The translations under genes and the position numbers were made by a program. A stretch of DNA of 64,000 nt from Cunninghamella blakesleeana. Taxonomy: Eukaryota > Mucoromycota > Mucoromycetes > Mucorales > Cunninghamellaceae. The notes below the pieces were generated by a model. It worked only from the letters and a program-made list of their open reading frames with translations, did no database searches and was not told the origin of the DNA. Shown here one piece after another: positions 23,436 to 34,390 of the stretch; positions within the stretch are counted from its first letter, which is position 1; each line of letters begins with the position of its first letter. The stretch covers positions 6,942,001 to 7,006,000 of the forward strand of contig JAFCIZ010000001.1 of NCBI GenBank assembly GCA_017871115.1. Reading direction: 5' to 3'.

Positions 23436-25303
23436 TTATTCAAGTAGCTTTTGCATGGATTTCCAAATTTCTAATTTTTGGCGTTCTAAATGCAGTTGTC
23501 CTTTTACATAGTCTTTAATCATATTTACCATATCCTTAGAGGTGTTTCTTTTATAACTGTAATCTAATTCATTGCTTAAATTTTCATCGATCCGCTGAAA
23601 ACTTTGGAATCGTTTCTGTTCTTCTAATCGAGCCTATTATCATTATTATTCATAAATAATATAAAAATAAAAATATAAAAATAATTCATATATAAATCAA
23701 CTTTTATACCGAAATATAAATGTATATCTTCATAAGCCTATCGAAATTTTACCTGTTCCAAATCTTCTATAACTGAATTTGCTTTATCTTTGTCAATAAC
23801 GCTTGATGATTTTAATCTATCCACATGTCGTACACAGGATTCTGTAAATTTTCTGCTTGAAACATAATCAGTATAAGCATTTAATCGACGTTGCATTGAA
23901 CTCTATTAAAAAATAAAATAATAATAATATGACAAGTTATTTATTTATTTATATTTTAAAAAAGAAATATATAACCTTATATATATATACTCTTTGTTTA
24001 CTTTTGCAGACTCAACATTTCTTATCTGATAATGAGTTTCTTCACTTAAAGTTTCATTTAATATTAATTCTTGAGATCGTTCAATATTTGATAATTGTTG
24101 TAGGTTTTTGGTCATATGTTTATATACACTAATAAAAATAATTTACCATATTAGTATTCTATTACGTTCGTTTTTTATATATATACTTACATAAATAGCA
24201 TAGGACTTCTTTCTAAACCGCCATAAGATATCCAACTTGAAGCTAATCCTAACCAAACATTTGAATAACTATTTTGTTTTAAAGCCAATTCTTGGATTTT
24301 TTCTTGAAAATTCATTAATTGCTGACTAAAAAATTCTAATTGTTCCACATTATGATTAAATTCTGGATTCATGTCTACTTGGTCTACCACATTGAAACCT
24401 GATATTTTTTTATGTCTTTTAACTGGTTTTAATTTAGGACGAAACTAGATTATAAACACGATTAATATATATATAACCGCTATCCATTAATCAATTTTCT
24501 TTTTAAAAAAAAAATTATATATGTTGTTTATCAATATTGTCATTATAAATAAAATAAATAACTTACTCCAACCTCGCTTTCTACGAATTCACGTAATCCT
24601 TCATTAAGTATAATTCTTTCATGTGTTGTGATTCTATTTAACCAAAGCTGTATTTGCTTATCCCAAAGATTTTCATGGTCCATGTTTTCTATTTGATTGT
24701 CCATACTATGGTCATTACTAATAAAATGATCATGGTTGTGAATATCAGTCCTATCTTTATAGCTATAATCCTCATCTACATATGATTTTCCAAAAGGTTG
24801 ATAAGAAGAAGAGGTAGCAGGGCGAGCTGAATCCAAATGATTTAAATTATTATTTTTTCCTTTTTGTTCATGGGTATCCGAGACAACGCTAATATCTAAC
24901 CACCATTGACGAGCGACTAATGCGTTGTTTTTATCAAAATGAGGATGTGGACATGATGGCAAAACAGGTAACAATACATCATCTAAAGTGGAAGCCAAGT
25001 GTCTTTCTAATTTTTGTAATTCACTATAATATCTTGGAAATCGTCGTTGTTTATGTTTATACTTTGTAATATTTGTCTAATAAATATAATAATAATAATT
25101 ATTATTATAAAAAATATAAAGTTAACATATATATTAGCTTGTCTCTCTCTCTTTTTTTATATTCCTTTTCCATTATCTTTATTTTTGTATTTTATTTTCC
25201 TTACTGTAGCTTTAATCCAAAAAACAGGATCTTTTCGGTTATAATCGACTGTTGTAATGTATAAATTCAAATAAAACTGTGAAATGGATTCATTATATGC
25301 CAT
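23436..25303 (-). CDS. PX-domain sorting nexin with predicted BAR region, Vps17-like, about 420 aa, 6 or more exons
   Basis: Probable SNX-BAR protein of retromer-type endosome-to-Golgi transport. The start MAYNESISQFYLNLYI leads directly into the PX domain (VDYNRKDPVFWIKATTNITK, RRFPRYYSELQKLERHL, the proline loop VLLPVLPSCPHP, QIQLWLNRITTHE and LREFVESEVG). A hydrophilic insertion (about 70 residues, rich in His, Asp and Ser) interrupts the PX domain after VARQWW. The C-terminal half is helical: FNHNVEQLEFFSQQLMNFQE, SSMQRRLNAYTDYV, KANSVIEDLEQ and the ending LEIWKSMQKLLE, consistent with a BAR coiled coil. The canonical PX basic residues are only partly visible, as in Vps17, which binds phosphoinositide poorly. 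The order fits Vps17 best; Mvp1- or Snx4-like nexins are alternatives. Confidence 0.65.
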
Positions 25304-25454
25304 GAAGTAATACACATAAATATATAAACAAATATATAGTTTGTTTGTTTGTTTTTTTTCTTTAAAAAAAAAAGGTAACAAAAGTAAAAAAAAGAAGGAA
25401 AGAAGGAAAGAAACGAATTGAAAAAGAAGATTTGGACCATATAAAAAAATTCAG

Positions 25455-25468
25455 GCGGAATTTAAATA
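25455..25468 (-). promoter_or_regulatory. Recurrent 14-mer TATTTAAATTCCGC, copy 2
   Basis: Exact copy on the minus strand, about 150 bp upstream of the Vps17-like start and in the same orientation as that gene. Confidence 0.5.
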
Positions 25469-26225
25469 GTTTTTTAAAAAAAAAAAATCAAACTTTAAAA
25501 TATAACATGATTGAGTTTGTGCACCTTTGTTTAAATAAATATACAAAAAAGTAACAATAATAGTAAACTTGTTTTATGATATATAATATTGTTATTATTA
25601 GATGACAATTATAAAAGAAAAATAAATTGTTGTTAAATATAAAAAAAGGTTTGTTTAAAATGAGATGATTATAACTTGTCTGCGCCATTTATTTATTATT
25701 ATTGAAGGGAAGATTATTAAGGTTTATTATTATTTATAGTAAAAGGGTATTACTACGCATACACTGTGTGGATTTTTTTGAAGCCATAAAAGGAAATTTA
25801 TATACTACATAGTAAAAGAAAAAGAATGGCACTATATTTTTTCAATTATTCAATTTTGTTATAAGAGGTGGTTTTTTATCTTATTTTATTTTTCAATATT
25901 TTTATACACATATCCCTTTTGATTTTTAATATATTTTCCTAGCTCTTGCTCTTTCTTTTTTTTTTTTATCTCGTTCATTTTTTTAACCGTATTGTTTAAA
26001 GAACATGTTTGAAAACTGAAACTTAAATAGTCAAATATCTATTTTAATAGGAATAAAAAGTAATTTGCCATTGAGGGCCTATTTCATCTCGTTAAACTAT
26101 CATTTAAATGAAAATTTGTGGTACGGATAAAATAGTAATAAAGTTATAAAAATCTAATATGACAGAGTGTGACTCCATTAAAACTCACTGTTTTTCTTTA
26201 AAATCAATCTATATGGTTAGCTATT

Positions 26226-26300
26226 GAAGACGAATCGGCACAAAGACCTGATGGCATATCCTATTGTAAAGAAAGTAAGCAATTACAAAAAATAGAATAA
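26226..26300 (+). pseudogene. Coding-like fragment, 24 codons
   Basis: After a possible acceptor (GGTTAG) the frame reads AIEDESAQRPDGISYCKESK and runs to a TAA at 26298. Codon content is richer in Asp, Arg, Gly and Ser than random A+T-rich DNA. It looks like the remains of a larger reading frame, perhaps from a dispersed multicopy family. A second coding-like fragment (ERGLIFQELINRARNNK) lies at about 26600-26690. No start, catalytic motif or end repeat is visible, so the source is unknown. Confidence 0.3.
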
Positions 26301-26334
26301 GTGGCCATTATCTTGAATATAAAAAAGAAAGCTA

Positions 26335-26460
26335 TATTGAATAAAGAAAAAGTTAACATGTTGAATAAAATATACATCATAAAATATTGGTAGTACCAGT
26401 AATTATAAAATATAAATCAAGTAGAATATTGAATAAAAAGTACCAGTAGTTAGAAAAGAT
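26335..26460 (+). repeat. Decayed direct repeats with TTGAATAAA and AGTACCAGTA
   Basis: TTGAATAAA occurs three times and AGTACCAGTA twice within 125 bp, each followed by a TTA-rich segment. This suggests an old tandem duplication that has diverged. Confidence 0.45.
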
Positions 26461-27412
26461 AGCTATGAATGGCAAATCATAAAAGATAACTACTAGGAGT
26501 AATTAGAAATGATAAGACTAATAAATGGATTTATTTTTTTAATTCAAACAAATTAAACCTATAGGTCAATTTCATTATAAAACAGCATATAATAAAAATG
26601 ATGTTTTTAGTATAAAAGAAAGGGGCCTTATTTTTCAAGAATTAATAAACAGAGCCAGGAATAATAAAATGATAATTATGTATGAAACTGAATAGGTTTA
26701 TTTATTAATCCAAAAAAGAAAATTCATATATAGGTTAGTTTGCCATCTACAATTAATATATATAATATAGTTAAAATAATTCCCATGAAATAAGTAGTCT
26801 TCTGTAAAAAAAATTAACATCCTTGCTTGATTATTTTTTAATTCTTTATGTTAATTTTATAATTATATTTAAGATCTTAATAGAACAATGGTAGAAAATT
26901 ATAAAAAAGCTATACAGCATAGAATCCTTTTTATAACAAATCATATGGATAAGCGCCTAGTAAAAACCACAATAAAATCGAGAATCCCTCTATTTCTGAT
27001 TATATAAATGGTAAATATATAGTGATTATTAATAGCAGGAAATCATATTGTAATTATTTTCTTTTATTTTTTTCAAAATTATATTTATTATTATAAAAGT
27101 GTAAAATAAACTACTCCTTTATAGTAAAGAACAAGAGAAAAAAATTATACGTTATAATTTTTTTTTAATAATGTTACCATCATGAATAATGCGGATAGTA
27201 ATAATAATAATAATAATAATATAATGGGTAGAGCAAAAAAAATAAAATAAAATAAAAAAATAAAAAAAATAAAAAAAATCATAATAAATAGAACAAAATA
27301 AAAAAAGTAAATATTAGAGCAAAAAATAAAATAAAATAGCAAATAGCAAATAGAGATACATATCAGTTATAATTTCATTTTAAATAATTTAATGTCTTTT
27401 TTTTAATAAAAT

Positions 27413-30121
27413 TTAATGGTTTTCTTCAATGCTGAAGTCCAATACTTCGAACGAGGTGATGCTATCCCTATTTTTTTTTTAAAAAAAAGAAAAAAGTAAA
27501 CAAATAAATATAATATTGCTTTTTTATTTTTCATACCCCCCCTCCATTCATTATTGTATATATTAGAACTTACTTATAAACAGCAGCTACACAGCGATGT
27601 TTATCAAAGGCAACTCTCCATACACCATCTACACCAGTGATCAAATCGGTAATGTGTTTTCCAGTTTTAATATCCCACATTTTCAACCCACCTTCCGAAC
27701 CGGAAATCACCTTATCATTATCATGTTGAAAACAAGTAATCGCAGCTTCATGACCTGATAAGACATGTTTACAAATTCCAGTTTCAGGGGACCATATTCT
27801 TAATGTAGTATCAGCAGCAGCAGAAACCAAATGCTGACTTGTTAAACCCAATAATCCAACTAAAATTGAATGTCCTTCTAATGATTGTAAACATTCACCT
27901 GTCGATAAATTCCAAATACGTACAGAACCATCCATACTACCACTCATACAGCGGTTTCGATCTGGATCAATTACTACAGCATAAACCTTTTGACCGTGCC
28001 CTTCCATACGATGTATTAATCTTCCATTACTTAAATTCCATACACCTACTGTATTGTCATAGCTGCCACTGACTAAAGTATTTCCATAAGCTGTAATAGC
28101 ACGGACCGAGTGTACATGACCAGTTAATGTATATAAATGCCATGGATTTACTCCATTGCCATGAAAAGGAGGATCTTTTTTTGGATCAGGTAAACGCCAA
28201 ACCCTTAAAGTCGAATCACGAGATCCTGTTACAATCAAAGGAAATTCTGGCTCTAATTTTCCATTTACCATGGTTGGCATTACGATTTGTAAACAGCGTA
28301 CTGTAGAAGTATGTCCTAAAAATACATGTGTGCATATACCACGTTCAATATCCCATACACGAATTGTTCGATCGGTAGAACCGCTAACCAAAGTATTGCC
28401 AATATATTGTAGCGCCCATACTCCACCTTCATGTCCACGGAGTGTACGGAGATGTCTTCCAGTTTTGGTTTCATAAATATTGATCACACGATCATCCACA
28501 CCAGATATGATTTTTTCATCATCAAATTGCAAACAGGTTACCACGTGAGTATTTGGACTATGATGGCCAGGAAAACTGATTCTTTTGAATTTTCCGCCCA
28601 ACCAGTTTTCTCGCAATAAATGTCGTTGTCTATAATCGTGTTTATATGGATTATGAATAGGTGATAGCGCTGGTTGTTTTCCTTTATTATTACTATCATT
28701 AATACTATTACTGTTCGTATCATCATCATCGATTTCCATAGGATCTTCGTAGTAACTATGTTCATCACCATCATCTTCTTCTTCATTTTCATGTACATTG
28801 GTGTTTTTATGACCATAATTATTGTTGTTATGATTGTCATTATCTTCGTCATCATTACTGTTATTATTATTATTAAAGCTATTCTGCTGTTCGCTATTAT
28901 TATAACGGTTATCTCGTTTTACAGTATCATTTGCATTATTATTATTGTTATTTTGTTGTTGATTCGACGTTGAAGAAGAGGAAGAAGAAGAAGAAGGTAC
29001 AGAGGTTGACATTGATGTGATAGATGAAGGTGTTTGGTATGGTGTCTGATCATCCATTAGCCCATCTTTTAATAGTAAAGAGCGCCAAGTAGATTTATCT
29101 TGATCAATAATACTTCTCCAAGTTTTACTAACAGTTGCAGCTCTACATAAGGAGCGAGCATCCAAGTAACCAATCACATGTAATGTCAATTCATGAGGAA
29201 GAGAAGCTAAAAAATCACGTTTCAAGGCTGGTAAAATGATTGAATTCATAAACTTTAATGTTTTTGTAGATGATCTTTTTAATAATTGAAATAGAATATA
29301 AGATTTCATATTAGGTGGTAAGGTATCATAGGTATCTAAAATAGTTGGTAATTGCCATAAAGCATTTAATACAGTTGAATTTTTTAATTGTTCATGATGC
29401 TGTTGTTGCTGTTGCTGTTGTTGTAATTGCTGTTGATATATTAATTGTTTTTGATGCAATACTTCTTCTTCATCAACTGTTAATTCTTCATGTTTTATGT
29501 CTTGAAGATGAGAATCTTGATAATGTAATGGATGAGAAGGATGTGATAAATGATGCTGGGTAATGGGTGTAGGTGAAGGTGATGGAAATGCTGTATGATT
29601 AAAATAGTTACTGGATTCATGTTTTATTTGATCTTTTATTGTTGTTATACATTTGGTTGAATGATTATTTGTAATTTTTAATCTTGCACGTTTAAAAGAA
29701 GTATGAAACGGTAATATACAATCATCATAATTAACAGATCTTTTTCTCGGTGTTTTAGATAAATTTATATATTGATTCTAATATAAATATATAAATATAA
29801 GTGTTTATTATGATTAGTATTTGTTTGAAAATATATTTACAAAAAAGGGGGAGGGAGGGAAAGTTTGTGTATTATTTTTATTTTGTTTTATTTTATCCTT
29901 ACTTTAGAATGAAGATCCATATTATGACTTGATAGAGAAGAATCGAAGTGAGCATATTTTATAGTTGGAGGAGTTGATGCATTAGACAAAGGATAGTTTG
30001 TTTCTTGAGAAGTATTAATGGTATCATCATGGTTTGCAGTGTCCATATCTTGAAATGCTATTTGTACAGAGGAAGAAGTAGAAGATTGTGTATGAGGAGG
30101 TATAGATACTGATAATTGCAT
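27413..30121 (-). CDS. F-box/WD40 protein, Cdc4/Fbw7 type, 825 aa, 3 exons
   Basis: Predicted substrate receptor of an SCF ubiquitin ligase, recognising phosphorylated degrons in the nucleus. Exons: 29903-30121, 27574-29777 and 27413-27467, total 2478 nt. The N-terminal 230 residues are low complexity (poly-Gln, Ser/Thr/His-rich). The F-box is FLASLPHELTLHVIGYLDAR followed by LCRAATVSKTWRSIIDQD. An acidic, Asn-rich insertion of about 120 residues separates it from the WD40 propeller. Seven or eight blades are visible: IISGVDDRVINIYETKTG, LVSGSTDRTIRVWDIERG, IVTGSRDSTLRVWRLPD, LVSGSYDNTVGVWNLSNG, CMSGSMDGSVRIWNLSTG, LVSAAADTTLRIWSPETG and VISGSEGGLKMWDIKTG. The tail FEVLDFSIEENH after the last intron matches Fbw7-type endings. 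Arg residues in the SGSxDxTxRxWD blades fit phosphodegron binding. Pop1/SconB-type functions are alternatives within the family. Confidence 0.92.
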
Positions 30122-31137
30122 TTATCAATATTGTTTTCAATATTTATATATAAACAAAAAAGAGAATGGTTTATGTAAAAAAAAGGATTGTGGTATTATA
30201 ATAATAGCAAGCGATAAAAAAAGAGGAATGATAATTTCTTTTTTTTTATATGTTTCTAAGAATTGAGTAGAGGAAGAAGAAAAAAATAGAGGGAGAGAAT
30301 TGTTTTTTAAAGGGTGAGTAAATCAAACAAAAACAAAAATAGATATTATTAATAATTATACTAATTATAATGATAATAATAAAAAAAAAAAAAAGATATA
30401 ACGATTGTAAATGATTATTTAAAAAGTATTAACTTTTAGAATTAATCAAAATAATAAATGGTATGAATAATGATAAAAAAAAAAAAAAATGGATTTGGCA
30501 ATATTAAAGGAGTAATAGATATTTTTTGAAAAAAGAGGAAAAAGAAAATTGATTTTTTAAAAAAATGGTCTGGAAAAAATTAAATTTAAACGCCGTGCTC
30601 TTTGCTTTGAATTTTTTCTATTGGATTTCGCTATGCGCCTTTTATTTTGTTAATATTTATTTTTATACTTTCTTGGATAAATAATATAGTTATGGTTTTT
30701 TATTCTTTATTCTTTTAAAATTGAGTTGGTTTTATTAGTATTTCAACAAATTTTTAACCTGCTTTATATAAATATATACATTTAAGCTTTTTTTATAAGA
30801 TCGGTTTTTGTTTTTTAATAGAGCTGATCTTTTTTATAAATAATAAAAAAAAGGTGCTTCGCGGGGTTTCATTTTCTTTCTTCTTATTTTCCTTTTTAAA
30901 TAAAAAAAATAAATAGTTCAATACAGTATCATTATTGGCTATATATATAAATAATAATAACAATGAAACAGTTACACTGTATGTTGTACTTATTTTGATG
31001 ATAGCATTACTGATCCCTATTTAAAAATTGTAGTTCATAATTGTTTTTAATTAGTTTGTAAATTCATTATTCATTTAAACCAATGGATATGAAGAAATAT
31101 AGCTAAAAAAATAGATATGGTTTTTGATATATTTTCA

Positions 31138-31151
31138 TATTTAAATTCCGC
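31138..31151 (+). promoter_or_regulatory. Recurrent 14-mer TATTTAAATTCCGC, copy 3
   Basis: Exact copy, about 650 bp upstream of the catalase start and in its orientation. It is followed by CGTGCT, also found after CGC at about 30590. Confidence 0.5.
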
Positions 31152-31507
31152 CGTGCTATTGGATCATTTTTATGGTTCATTTGTAAACATATACGATAAA
31201 AAAAATGAATACAAGTAACAATAAACAAAAGAAACGCATATGAAATAAATAATATATATACATCATTTATTATTATTATTTTTAGTTCTAATAAATTTGC
31301 AAATAATTATTAAATAATTTTATATGTTACTTATTAAGAAATTTTAATAGAAATGAATATAAAATAAAGATAATAATGATTATTATCGAAAAAGTATTAA
31401 AAATAATAAAAGAGGATAATCTATAAAAAATATATATATATATGATTTGGGTAAAAGATTTACAATGATTATTTTTGATTTTTAAAAAGAAACCTTAAAT
31501 CTAACGC

Positions 31508-31514
31508 TGACTAA
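31508..31514 (+). promoter_or_regulatory. AP-1/Yap1-like site TGACTAA upstream of catalase
   Basis: TGACTAA (reverse TTAGTCA) matches a known Yap1/Pap1 recognition form and lies about 290 bp upstream of the catalase start. Oxidative-stress control of catalase by such factors is established in fungi; use of this copy is inference. Confidence 0.35.
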
Positions 31515-31801
31515 AAACCCAGCAATGTAAATGATTGGTTGATGTTATATAATTATATTACATAGGCTGATATAAAAAAATGGGGTATAATTGGTTTTTT
31601 ATTGGCGACCTATTGAAAAGCAAAAAAAAAAAAAAAATTACGTGAGAACTTATCGGATTTTGCCCCACATATAAATTTTTAAGTGTTTTTTTTAATTTCT
31701 CTCCTTTCTTTCTTTTCAATTTTTTTTTTTCATATAGTTATTAAATTATCTTTTTTTTTCTTATATAACCCACCACTCTTATATACATTTATTTATAAAC
31801 C

Positions 31802-33700
31802 ATGTCTAAAAATTATTTAACTACTTCTAACGGTAACCCCGTTGAAAACAATCAAACTTCCCAATCTGCTGGTCAATGGGGTCCTCTTCTCCTTCAAGAT
31901 TTCCACTTAATTGATAAACTTGGTATGTATTTTTTATAGATAAAATAAAACAAATTATACACGTCTTATTTATTTCCTCTTTTTCTTTTTATAATAATAT
32001 TAAATAGCTCACTTTGATCGTGAACGTATTCCTGAACGTGTTGTCCACGCTAAGGGTGCTGGTGCTCATGGTTACTTTGGTAATTAATATAACTGAATAA
32101 AACAAAATAAAATATAATGAAACATTTAGTAAAAAGATATAGTAATGTAGCATAATGATATAATTGAATTTTATTAATAATATTACTGTTTTTTTATTTT
32201 TAAAAAATACACAGAGGTTACTCATGATGTTACTCACCTTTCCAAAGCCAAGTTCTTAAGCCATATTGGTAAACGTACACCTGTCTTTACTCGTTTCTCT
32301 ACTGTTGGTGGTGAAAAAGGTAGTGCTGATACTGCTCGTGATCCTCGTGGTTTCGCTGTCAAGTTCTATACCGAAGAAGGTAACTGGGATATGGTTGGTA
32401 ATAACACTCCTGTCTTCTTTATCCGTGATCCCTCCAAATTCCCTGATTTCATCCATACTCAAAAACGTAATCCTCAAACCAACTGTCCTGATCCTGATGC
32501 CTTCTGGGATTTCATCTCTTTAGTTCCTGAAACCATTCACCAAGTCTCTATTCTTTTCTCTAACCGTGGTACTCCTAATGGCTATCGTTACATGAATGGT
32601 TATTCTTCTCACACCTTGAAGTTAGTTAATGAACAAGGTGAATTCAAATATGTTAAATGGCATTTCAAGACTGATCAAGGTATTAAGAACTTCACTGCTG
32701 AAGAAGCTGGTAAGTTAGCCTCCGAAGATCCCGATTATGCTACTCGTGATCTTTTCCAAGCTATCGAACGTGGTGAATCTCCTTCTTGGTCTGTTTATGT
32801 TCAAGTCATGGATCCTAAAGATGCTAAAACTTATCGTTTCAATCCATTCGATGTTACTAAAGTTTGGCCCCATAAGGTAAAAAATACAATTCTTTTTTTT
32901 TTTTTTTTTAAAAAAAACGAGGGAAAAAAAATGAGTCTATTTTTTATATATATGTTACACTGTCTCTTATTTTTATTGAGTGGGGAGAGAGAAGGGGGTA
33001 TTCATGCGAAAGGTGTTATTATTTTTTATAAAATGGAAAAAAAGAAAAATTTCTCATCACATGATTTTTTTATATTTTATATTTTGTTTTTATCTAATAG
33101 GATTATCCTCTTCAACCTGTTGGTCGTATGGTCTTAAACCGTAATCCCGAAAATTACTTTGCTGAAGTTGAACAATCCGCCTTCTCACCTTCTCACATTG
33201 TTCCTGGTGTTGATATTTCCCCTGATCGTATGTTACAAGGTCGTCTTTTCTCTTATCCTGATACACACCGTCATCGTCTTGGTGCCAACTATGCTCAAAT
33301 TCCTATCAATCAACCTCAATCCCGTGTTTCTAATCATCAACGTGATGGTTTAATGGCTGTCAATGGTAATGGTGGTAACGCTCCTAACTATGAACCCAAT
33401 TCCTTTGGTGGTCCTTATCAAACCAATGTTGCTGCTACTACTTTCACTGCTGAAGAAATTGAAGGTTTCACTGGTCGTCATTCTTTCACTTTATCTGATG
33501 TTGATTTCGTTCAAGCTGGTGATTTATACCGCCTCTTATCTGCTGAAGAAAAATCTCATTTAGTAAATAATATTGCTGGCCACTTGAAGAATGCCAAGAA
33601 ACATATTCAAGAACGTCAAATCGCTCATTTCAAACGTGCTGATCCTGAATATGGTCAACGTATTGAAGCTACTATCTTACAACTCTCTAGCAAAGCTTAA
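31802..33700 (+). CDS. Catalase (monofunctional haem catalase), 484 aa, 4 exons
   Basis: Breaks hydrogen peroxide into water and oxygen. Exons: 31802-31922, 32008-32079, 32215-32876, 33101-33700, total 1455 nt. The N-terminus is [18 protein letters not shown]. The distal-site His is in [15 protein letters not shown]. The catalytic Asn region is GGNDPRG-like here as [20 protein letters not shown] with [11 protein letters not shown]. The proximal haem-ligand Tyr is in [14 protein letters not shown]. Length fits small-subunit (clade 3) catalases. The C-terminus ends QLSSKA, which is not a standard SKL-type peroxisomal signal, so the location is uncertain. Codons are strongly biased to GGT, GCT, CGT and TTC, indicating high expression. 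No introns interrupt the haem-ligand region. Confidence 0.96.
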
Positions 33701-34252
33701 ATTCATTTATATTTTTATATTATCAATCTTTTTTTATTATTTTAATATCATTTATTAAAAAATTATATATAAAATCCCATGTATTCATTAATTTTTTTCT
33801 CAACAAAAAAAAAGTGTTTATTTTTATTTCTATCTATTTATCCATGTATACATATCTGAAAATTTGTTTTTTTTAAATATAAAAAATAAAAAATAAAAAA
33901 AACAATTTTGTTTTAAAAATAAAATTATGAATAGTGTATTAGTACTTTTATTATTTATTAATTTTTGTTTATTTTGACGAGATTTTTTTACTTGATTAGG
34001 ACGAGTATAATATTCAAATGTTATGACATGTTATTTTTTGGATATATTAGGAGTGCTGACAGCAAGAGAATATTGGGGTTATCTATGAATTTTTTAGAAA
34101 AAAAAAGTTTATTTTTTATTTATCAAATAAATAAAGAAAATAAAAACAAACAAATCCTATTTACATTTGGTAATCAGATATAGTTATGTATATAATATGA
34201 TAAATATATATATATATATATATTATTAAAAAAAACTAACACTAAAACTAAT
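33701..34252. other. Convergent intergenic region, catalase / IWS1
   Basis: 3' ends of two convergent genes. T- and A-rich, with several AATAAA-like sequences. An open frame at 33965-34183 is low-complexity and looks like chance. Confidence 0.6.
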
Positions 34253-34348
34253 TTATTCTGCCTTTTTCCGTTGATTGCTTTGGTTCAAATTACGCATTCT
34301 CGATTTAAGTCGTTTATATGGATGATTCTAATATATAAAAAATGATAG

Positions 34349-34390
<42 letters not shown>

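Larger units (their letters stand above)
25304..27412. other. 2.1-kb intergenic region with gene relics
   Basis: The left 150 bp is the promoter of the Vps17-like gene. Between about 26200 and 26700 there are short coding-like islands without start codons or intact frames, next to decayed direct repeats (26335-26460). No intact gene is seen. The composition of the islands differs from the surrounding A/T runs. Confidence 0.55.
30122..31801. other. 1.7-kb divergent intergenic region, F-box gene / catalase
   Basis: No gene seen. It contains the 14-mer at 31138-31151, a related ACGCCGTGCT at about 30590, an AP-1/Yap1-like TGACTAA at 31508 and two ATTGG (CCAAT-box) elements near 31536 and 31603. 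A pyrimidine-rich leader and TATATA-containing sequence precede the catalase start. Confidence 0.6.

Noticed and set aside
28674..28973. 99-aa open frame with many Ile codons on the plus strand
   Set aside because: Antisense to the Asp/Asn-rich insertion of the F-box gene; simple-sequence artefact.
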